In this document: one piece after another, positions 7,183 to 14,405 of the stretch
How the letters are laid out: each line of letters starts with the position of its first letter
Numbering within the stretch: the stretch's first letter is position 1
DNA from: Zeimonas sp044507525
Lineage (GTDB): Bacteria > Pseudomonadota > Gammaproteobacteria > Burkholderiales > Burkholderiaceae_E
Direction of reading: 5' to 3'
DNA: 14,405 nt
Assembly: GCA_044507525.1 (NCBI GenBank)
Contig: JBIQJM010000085.1
Location: 1-14,405 of the forward strand
Notes under the pieces: model-generated
What the model saw: the letters and a program-made list of their open reading frames with translations, nothing else
Database searches by the model: none
Told to the model about the DNA's origin: nothing
Translations under genes and position numbers: made by a program

Positions 7183-7677
7183 ATGATCGAAAAAGGCCAA
7201 CGCATCCCCGACGCCACCGTCCAGGAGTACGTGCAGACCGAAGGGCCGGGGTGCTCGATCGGCCCGCGCAAGCTGAAGGTGCTCGACGAGGTGCGCGGCA
7301 AGCGCGTCGTCGTGTTCGGGCTTCCGGGCGCGTTCACGCCGACCTGCTCGGCGAAGCACGTTCCGGGCTACCTGGAGAAGTACGACGCGCTCAAGGGCAA
7401 CGGCGTCGACGAGATCTGGTGCGTCTCGGTGAACGATGCGTTCGTGATGGGCGCGTGGGCGCGAGACCAGGGCACCGGGGACAAGATCCGCATGATCGCC
7501 GACGGCGGCGCCGAGTGGACCCGCGCGCTCGGGCTCGACGCCGAGATCCCCGGGATGGGCACGCGTTCGAAGCGCTATTCCATGCTCGTCGAGGACGGCG
7601 TCGTCAAGGCGCTGAACGTCGAGCAGCCCGGCAAGTTCGAGGTCTCGGACGCCGACACGATGGTGAAGCAGGCGTGA
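7183..7677 (+). CDS. Peroxiredoxin, Prx5-like (AhpC/TSA-Redoxin family)
   Basis: This thiol peroxidase is expected to reduce hydrogen peroxide and organic peroxides in the cytoplasm. The 164-residue product matches short Prx5-type proteins. The active-site stretch GLPGAFTPTCSAKHVPGY contains the peroxidatic Cys55 in the PxxxT/SxxC context (Pro48, Thr52, Cys55). The motif CVSVNDAFVMGAW (80-92) and the KRYSMLVEDGVVKALNVE segment are also typical. Cys24 (GPGCSIGP) and Cys80 are present, but the C-terminal tail has no cysteine where the human PRDX5 resolving cysteine lies. It therefore looks like a 1-Cys enzyme or one that resolves atypically. It sits between ftsZ and lpxC with its own promoter candidate and a strong ribosome site, 37 nt before lpxC. 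Its reductant cannot be told from sequence. Confidence 0.93.
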   Translation: MIEKGQRIPDATVQEYVQTEGPGCSIGPRKLKVLDEVRGKRVVVFGLPGAFTPTCSAKHVPGYLEKYDALKGNGVDEIWCVSVNDAFVMGAWARDQGTGDKIRMIADGGAEWTRALGLDAEIPGMGTRSKRYSMLVEDGVVKALNVEQPGKFEVSDADTMVKQA

Positions 7678-7714
7678 GTCCCGCCCGCATGCCGTCGATG
7701 ACGGATCCGCCGCG

Positions 7715-8644
7715 ATGATGCGACAGCGAACCATCGGCTCGCTCGTGCGCACCACGGGCGTCGGCTTGCACTCCGGCGAGCGCGTCGAGCTGACGCTGCG
7801 CCCGGCGGCGGCCGACACCGGCGTCGTCTTCCGGCGCGTCGACCTCGAGCCGGCGGTCGAGATCCGCAGCACCGCCGAGCGCGTCACCGACACGCGGATG
7901 GCGTCGACCCTCACGGCGGCCGACGAAGGCGCGCTCGCGCAGGTGCGCGTGGCCACCGTCGAGCACCTGATGTCGGCGCTCGCCGGCATGGGCGTGGACA
8001 ACGTCCACGTCGACGTCACCGCGCCCGAGATTCCGATCCTCGACGGCTCGGCCGGGTCCTTCGTCTACCTGATCCAGTCGGCGGGTATCGTCGAGCAGCG
8101 CGCGGAGAAGCAGTTCATCCGGCTGCTCGAGCCGGTCGAGGTGCGCGACGGCGACAAGTGGGCGCGGCTCGACCCGCACTTCGGCTTCAAGCTGCGCTTC
8201 TCGATCGATTTCGCGCATCCGGCGATCGACGCCACCGAGCAGGTCGTCGAGGTCGATTTCGCGAAGGTGTCGTACGTGAAGGAGGTCTCGCGCGCCCGCA
8301 CCTTCGGCTTCATGCAGGACGTCGAGACGCTGCGCGCGCACGGGCTGGCCAAGGGCGGCAGCTTCGGCAACGCGATCGTCATGGACGAATACCGCGTGCT
8401 GAACGACGACGGGTTGCGCTTCGGCGACGAGTTCGTCAAGCACAAGATCCTCGACGCCATCGGCGACCTGTACCTGGTCGGCCACCCGCTGCTCGCCGCC
8501 TACAGCGCGCACAAGTCGGGCCACGCGATGAACAACCGGCTGCTGCGCGAGATGCTGGCCCGCGAGAGCGCCTGGGAACTCGTCGGCTTCACCGAACGGC
8601 GCGACGCGCCCCGACCCTTCGCGCTCGACTGGAGCCATGCCTGA
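7715..8644 (+). CDS. lpxC: LpxC, UDP-3-O-acyl-N-acetylglucosamine deacetylase
   Basis: LpxC is the zinc-dependent cytoplasmic deacetylase that performs the committed step of lipid A synthesis. The 309-residue product matches the family length. Visible motifs are TTGVGLHSG (13-21), the catalytic and zinc pair Glu83/His84 in VATVEHLMSALAG, and PILDGSAGSFV (107-117). The hydrophobic-passage region FGFMQDVETL...GGSFGNAIV comes next. HKILDAIGD (243-251) supplies zinc ligands His243 and Asp247, and SAHKSGHAMNN contains the general-acid His270. Two tandem ATGs (7715 and 7718) are possible starts. The second gives MRQRTI, which matches the E. coli MIKQRT start better, so the N-terminus is uncertain by one residue. 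The Shine-Dalgarno is weak. All catalytic residues are present. A perfect hairpin begins at its stop codon. Confidence 0.97.
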   Translation: MMRQRTIGSLVRTTGVGLHSGERVELTLRPAAADTGVVFRRVDLEPAVEIRSTAERVTDTRMASTLTAADEGALAQVRVATVEHLMSALAGMGVDNVHVDVTAPEIPILDGSAGSFVYLIQSAGIVEQRAEKQFIRLLEPVEVRDGDKWARLDPHFGFKLRFSIDFAHPAIDATEQVVEVDFAKVSYVKEVSRARTFGFMQDVETLRAHGLAKGGSFGNAIVMDEYRVLNDDGLRFGDEFVKHKILDAIGDLYLVGHPLLAAYSAHKSGHAMNNRLLREMLARESAWELVGFTERRDAPRPFALDWSHA

Positions 8645-8669
8645 GCGCGCGGCGCTTCGCCGCGCGCTC
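8643..8669 (+). terminator. 12-bp GC hairpin at the lpxC stop, possible terminator
   Basis: Bases 8643-8654 (starting with the GA of the lpxC stop) pair perfectly with 8658-8669 around CTT, or as an 11-bp stem with a GCTTC loop. No T-run follows, so termination is not assured. It could instead be an mRNA-stabilising 3' structure before the small membrane-protein gene. The rest of the gap (8670-8767) shows nothing recognisable beyond a short direct repeat of CGCGTGC. Confidence 0.5.
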
Positions 8670-8767
8670 GCCGGAGCATCGCTGCCCGCGCCCTGCGGCG
8701 CGGCACTCGCGCGCCCACGAGCTCGACCGCGTGCTCCGGCGCGTGCGCAGGCGACGGGGCGGCCGCG

Positions 8768-9082
8768 GTGATCTTCCTGCGCATCCTCGTCATCGTATTG
8801 CTCGCCGCCGTCGCCTATTGCGCGCTCGGCTACGTCTTCACGCGCGAGCGGCGCTACCTGCGGCTCGCCTGGCGCCTGCTGCTCGCCGGGCTGCTCGCCG
8901 CGCTGGTGTTCTTCGTCGTGCTGATCGTCGAGCGGCTGACCGCGCCGGGGCCGGTCGCGACGCAGCGCCTTGCGCCCTCAGCGCGAAGCGCGGTGGTGTC
9001 GCACGAGGCGCTCGAGCGCGGCGCCGAGCGCGGGGGCGTCGGTGGATCCGCGCAGCCGGTCGAGCTCCTGCAGCGCGGTTGA
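8768..9082 (+). CDS. Small two-helix membrane protein of unknown function
   Basis: I do not recognise a function. The 104-residue frame starts at a GTG. It has a hydrophobic helix at about residues 2-24 (IFLRILVIVLLAAVAYCALGY), a basic loop FTRERRYLRLAWR (24-36) and a second helix at about 37-55 (LLLAGLLAALVFFVVLIVE). This looks like a small inner-membrane hairpin protein with a positively charged loop on the cytoplasmic side. As far as I recall, short proteins of this FTR-RRYLR-AW type occur between lpxC and secA in related betaproteobacteria, which supports a real gene. After about residue 58 the tail is polar. Residues 71-104 overlap the 3' end of dciA on the other strand by 105 nt, which is unusual. 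The ribosome site is weak (GGGGCGG). A hairpin precedes it after lpxC. Confidence 0.6.
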   Translation: MIFLRILVIVLLAAVAYCALGYVFTRERRYLRLAWRLLLAGLLAALVFFVVLIVERLTAPGPVATQRLAPSARSAVVSHEALERGAERGGVGGSAQPVELLQRG

Positions 9083-9418
9083 CGGAATCGCCGCGCGCGG
9101 CGCGGGCACCGGGGCCGGCGCCGAGTCGCGCGCGCGCTGCGTGACGATCCGGATGCGCTCGACGCCCGCGAAGTCCGCCTGCAGCGCCTGCAGCATCGTC
9201 GGCGCCGACTGGCGCAGCCGCGCCACCCACGCGGCGTTCGGCGCGCGCAGGCTCAGCGTGCCGGCGTCGAGCGTCACCACCGTCAGCGGCACGTTCGGAA
9301 AGCGCGCGGCGAGCAGCGACTGCAGCTCGACGAGCCGGTCGACGCGCAGCGCGAGCGCGCGGAAGGCCGCTTCTTCGTCGAGCCACGCGGCGGCCGCACG
9401 GGCGGGGGTCGATTTCAT
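8978..9418 (-). CDS. dciA: DUF721/DciA-like protein, probable replicative-helicase loader
   Basis: This 146-residue protein on the minus strand resembles the DUF721 family, whose characterised members (DciA) assist DnaB helicase loading in bacteria that lack DnaC. The N-terminal 95 or so residues form the likely DUF721 domain. They include a helix with LVELQSLL (30-37), the strand segment LTVVTLDAGTLSLRAPNAAWVARLRQ and a second strand VERIRIVTQ (86-94). An Ala/Pro-rich linker (PAPVPAPRAA) and a basic C-terminal helix ending RLVRHHRASR follow. The ATG at 9418 was chosen because upstream of it the open frame is only antisense to secA. The location between lpxC and secA matches the dciA neighbourhood in Pseudomonas. 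It is divergent from secA and convergent with the small membrane-protein gene. No clear Shine-Dalgarno is visible. Family membership is inferred from sequence style and context. Confidence 0.8.
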   Translation of the reverse strand: MKSTPARAAAAWLDEEAAFRALALRVDRLVELQSLLAARFPNVPLTVVTLDAGTLSLRAPNAAWVARLRQSAPTMLQALQADFAGVERIRIVTQRARDSAPAPVPAPRAAIPSTALQELDRLRGSTDAPALGAALERLVRHHRASR

Positions 9419-9459
9419 CGGGGCACGGTAGCACGGCCCGGGGCGTCCGGCCGCCCGCA

Positions 9460-9468
9460 TGCTAGACT
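9460..9468 (+). promoter_or_regulatory. Candidate extended -10 promoter element for secA
   Basis: TGCTAGACT has the TGn extension followed by TAGACT (four of six matches to TATAAT). It lies in the 189-nt divergent region between dciA and secA and would give a secA leader of roughly 130 nt. No good -35 is visible, as is allowed for extended -10 promoters. The rest of the region (9419-9607) shows no other clear signal, and no Shine-Dalgarno precedes the secA ATG. Confidence 0.4.
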
Positions 9469-9607
9469 GTGCCGGTTTCGCGTGCGCTGACGCCGTTTCC
9501 CGCGTCGTTCCGCCGGTTCGAGGCGTCGTACCGCGCCCCGTGCGGTGCCGAGCGCGCCGCCCCTCGGGGTCGGTCGCATCGCCTCCCGTCGATCCGCCCC
9601 TGGCCGA

Positions 9608-12397
<2,790 letters not shown>

Positions 12398-12417
12398 GCG
12401 CGACGCGCGCGCGGCCG

Positions 12418-12445
12418 GCGGGCGCGCCGGCACCGGCGCGCCCGC
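12418..12445 (+). terminator. 12-bp GC hairpin after secA, possible terminator
   Basis: Bases 12418-12429 pair perfectly with 12434-12445 around a GCAC tetraloop, 20 bases after the secA stop and 31 bases before argJ. There is no T-tract (TCGTGTTCG follows), so it may act as a Rho-assisted terminator or an mRNA-stabilising end, separating secA from the argJ unit. Confidence 0.55.
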
Positions 12446-12466
12446 TCGTGTTCGCATCGAACTTGC

Positions 12467-12472
12467 GGAGGG
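12467..12472 (+). promoter_or_regulatory. argJ ribosome-binding site
   Basis: GGAGGG lies four bases before the ATG at 12477. The core is strong although the spacing is short. It supports this ATG as the start. Confidence 0.65.
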
Positions 12473-12476
12473 CCCG

Positions 12477-13712
12477 ATGCCCGTGAACCTCGAAGCGCCG
12501 CGGCGCGACGCGCTGCTGCCCGTGCCCGGCGTCGACATCGGCACCGCGCGGGCGGCGATCCGCAGGCCCGACCGGCGCGACGTGCTCGTCCTGCGGCTGG
12601 CCGAGGGCGCGAAGGTCGCGGGAGTCTTCACGAACAATCGTTTCTGCGCTGCCCCGGTCGTCGTCTGCCGCGAGCATCTCGCGAAGAGCGGCGGTGCGGT
12701 GCGCGCGCTCGTCGTCAACACCGGCTGCGCCAACGCGGGCACCGGCGGGCAGGGGCTCGAAGACGCGCGTGCGAGCTGCGCCGCGCTCGCCCGGCGGCTC
12801 GGCGTCGGCGACGACGCGGTGCTGCCCTTCTCCACCGGCGTCATCCTCGAGCACCTGCCGATGCAGCGGCTGCTTGCCGGAATCGACGCGGCGGTGCAGG
12901 GGCTCGGCGAGAGCGACTGGCTCGACGCCGCCGAAGCGATCATGACGACCGACACGGTGGCCAAGGCGGCCTCGCGGCGCATCGACATCGGCGGCAGGCC
13001 GGTCATCGTCACCGGCATCGCCAAGGGCGCCGGGATGATCCGTCCCGACATGGCGACCATGCTCGGCTTCATCGCCACCGACGCGGCGGTGCCCGCCGAA
13101 GTCCTTGCGCGCTGGGCGCGCGAGGCGGCCGACGCGAGCTTCAACCGTGTCACCGTCGACGGCGACACGTCGACCAACGACTCCTTCGTGCTCGCGGCCA
13201 CCGGCGTCTCGGGCGCGACGATCGACGCCGCCGATGCCGACGGTCCGGCGGCGGCGGCGCTGCTCGAGGCGATCGTCGCGGTCGCGCGACAGCTGGCGCA
13301 GGCGATCGTGCGCGACGGCGAAGGCGCGACGAAGTTCATCAGCGTGCAGGTCGAGGGCGCGCGCGACGACGCGGAAGCCGCCGCGGTGGCGTTCACGGTG
13401 GCGCACTCGCCGCTCGTGAAGACCGCCTTCTTCGCCTCCGACCCCAACCTGGGCCGCATCCTCGCGGCCGTCGGCCGTGCCGGCGTCGCAGATCTCGACG
13501 TCGATCGCGTCGACCTCTTCCTCGACGACGTGCACGTGGCGACGCGCGGCGGGCGGCACCCGCAGTATCGCGAGGAGGACGGCCAGCGGGTGATGAAGAA
13601 GGCCGAGATCGACGTGCGGATCGTGCTGGGGCGCGGAGGCGCATCGACGACGGTCTGGACCTGCGATCTCTCGCACGACTACGTGTCGATCAATGCCGAC
13701 TACCGATCCTGA
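12477..13712 (+). CDS. argJ: ArgJ, glutamate N-acetyltransferase / ornithine acetyltransferase
   Basis: ArgJ transfers the acetyl group from N-acetylornithine to glutamate, recycling acetyl in arginine synthesis. Bifunctional forms also use acetyl-CoA. It is an Ntn-type hydrolase made as a precursor that cleaves itself. The 411-residue product shows GVFTNNRFCAAPV (49-61), LVVNTGCANAGTG (78-90) and the oxyanion region FSTGVILEHLP (118-128). TTDT (157-160) precedes the cleavage site KGAGMIRPDMATMLGF, where Thr194 is the predicted nucleophile exposed between Ala193 and Thr194. NRVTVDGDTSTNDS, KFISVQVEG, KTAFFASDPNLGRILAA and the C-terminal DLSHDYVSINADYRS complete the beta chain. Whether it is mono- or bifunctional cannot be decided from sequence alone. 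It follows secA after a hairpin and overlaps the next gene by 20 nt. Confidence 0.97.
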   Translation: MPVNLEAPRRDALLPVPGVDIGTARAAIRRPDRRDVLVLRLAEGAKVAGVFTNNRFCAAPVVVCREHLAKSGGAVRALVVNTGCANAGTGGQGLEDARASCAALARRLGVGDDAVLPFSTGVILEHLPMQRLLAGIDAAVQGLGESDWLDAAEAIMTTDTVAKAASRRIDIGGRPVIVTGIAKGAGMIRPDMATMLGFIATDAAVPAEVLARWAREAADASFNRVTVDGDTSTNDSFVLAATGVSGATIDAADADGPAAAALLEAIVAVARQLAQAIVRDGEGATKFISVQVEGARDDAEAAAVAFTVAHSPLVKTAFFASDPNLGRILAAVGRAGVADLDVDRVDLFLDDVHVATRGGRHPQYREEDGQRVMKKAEIDVRIVLGRGGASTTVWTCDLSHDYVSINADYRS

Positions 13713-14405
13713 TCCCCGCGCCGGCGTCGATCCGGCCGCGCTGGCGCGCGTCGTCGAGCGCGCCGAGTCGCTGCTCGGCCGCTTCGAGCAGCTGTTCGGC
13801 TCGGCGCCCGCGCCCGACTGGGACGCGGCGATCGCCTGGCGCTGGCGTCGCCGTCCGACGGCCTTCGGCGTGCAGGCAGGGCTGCAGCCGGTGCGGCAGG
13901 TTGCGCCGATCCGGCTCGACGACCTGAAGCACGTCGACGAGCAGAAGCGGGCGATCGAGCGCAACACGCGCCAGTTCGTGCAGCGGCGCCCGGCGAACAA
14001 CGTGCTGCTCACCGGTTCGCGCGGCACGGGCAAGTCCTCGCTGATCAAGGCGCTGCTGAACGAGTACGCGCCGCAGGGAATGCGGCTGATCGAGGTCGAC
14101 AAGGACGACCTCGTCGACCTGCCGGAGATCGTCGATTGCGTCGCCGGGCGTCCCGAGCGCTTCGTCGTCTTCTGCGACGACCTGTCGTTCGAGGAGGGCG
14201 AGCCCGGCTACAAGGCGCTCAAGGTGGCGCTCGACGGCTCGGTGGCGACGCAGTCGGAGAACGTACTGATCTACGCGACGTCGAACCGCCGCCACCTGAT
14301 GCCCGAGTACATGCACGAGAACCTCGAGGCGAAGCACCAGTCCGACGGCGAGATCCACCCGGGCGAGACGGTCGAGGAGAAGATCTCGCTGTCCGAGCGT
14401 TTCGG
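13693..14405 (+). CDS. AAA+ ATPase of the DUF815 family (partial, runs off window)
   Basis: The first 237 codons of a P-loop ATPase are present; the frame is still open at the window edge. Residues 1-75 form a helical, poorly conserved N-terminus. Then follow LDDLKHVDEQKRAIERNTRQF (76-95), Walker A TGSRGTGKSS (107-116), a Walker B-like FVVFCDDLSFEE (157-168) and the sensor-1-like YATSNRRHLMPE (194-205). The CDDLSFEEGE and TSNRRHL stretches are characteristic of the DUF815 (COG2607) predicted ATPases, whose cellular role is not established to my knowledge. The ATG at 13693 overlaps the end of argJ by 20 nt, so the two are probably co-transcribed and translationally linked. No good Shine-Dalgarno is visible before it. 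A later internal start cannot be excluded, but the Walker A placement fits full-length relatives. Confidence 0.88.
   Translation, partial: MPTTDPDPRAGVDPAALARVVERAESLLGRFEQLFGSAPAPDWDAAIAWRWRRRPTAFGVQAGLQPVRQVAPIRLDDLKHVDEQKRAIERNTRQFVQRRPANNVLLTGSRGTGKSSLIKALLNEYAPQGMRLIEVDKDDLVDLPEIVDCVAGRPERFVVFCDDLSFEEGEPGYKALKVALDGSVATQSENVLIYATSNRRHLMPEYMHENLEAKHQSDGEIHPGETVEEKISLSERF

Noticed and set aside
8938..8956. Small inverted repeat (GACCG/CGGTC) downstream of dciA as a minus-strand terminator
   Set aside because: A 5-bp stem with a 9-nt loop and no T-tract on the minus strand is within chance expectation at this base composition.
8970..9431. 153-codon plus-strand frame opposite dciA
   Set aside because: Ser/Ala/Arg-rich sequence without motifs. 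The minus strand encodes a coherent DUF721-like protein over the same bases.
9545..9607. In-frame upstream ATG extending SecA by 21 residues
   Set aside because: The added residues are Pro/Arg/Ser-rich with no family similarity and no ribosome site. SecA proteins normally begin close to the MLQNYL-like helix at 9608.

Overview
The window is a very GC-rich stretch (about 70% G+C judged by eye) from a Gram-negative bacterium, most likely a betaproteobacterium of the Burkholderiales type. The evidence is the gene order, the FtsZ/LpxC/SecA/ArgJ sequence style and a DciA-type (DUF721) gene. It is the 3' half of the division and cell-wall (dcw) cluster plus the conserved genes that follow it. I see no mobile elements, tRNA/rRNA genes, CRISPR arrays or phage genes, and no gene-free stretch longer than 300 bases.

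Layout, plus strand unless noted: the end of ftsW (1-269), murG (266-1348), murC (1345-2742), ddl (2739-3698), ftsQ (3695-4531) and ftsA (4535-5767). Then come a 103-nt gap with a small hairpin, ftsZ (5871-7031), a hairpin terminator, a 1-Cys-like peroxiredoxin (7183-7677), lpxC (7715-8644), a 12-bp hairpin, and a small two-helix membrane protein (8768-9082). dciA/DUF721 follows on the minus strand (9418-8978), then secA (9608-12397), a second 12-bp hairpin, argJ (12477-13712) and the start of a DUF815 AAA+ ATPase (13693 to the window edge).

The genes work together as follows. FtsW, MurG, MurC and Ddl make lipid II and polymerise it at the septum. FtsQ, FtsA and FtsZ build and anchor the divisome. 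LpxC commits UDP-GlcNAc to lipid A, so envelope synthesis and division are co-located. SecA drives protein export. ArgJ belongs to arginine synthesis and DciA to replicative-helicase loading. ftsW through ftsQ form one tightly coupled unit in which each start codon overlaps the previous stop by 4 nt (GTGA, ATGA, ATGA, TTGA).

Most of the window is ordinary core genome. The points most worth a second look are a lysine (Lys105) in the otherwise invariant glycine-rich GTP-binding signature of FtsZ, and the small membrane-protein gene whose 3' third runs antisense into dciA. The perfect GC hairpins after lpxC and secA, the divergent dciA/secA control region with no visible Shine-Dalgarno, and the argJ-coupled, poorly understood DUF815 ATPase also merit checking.
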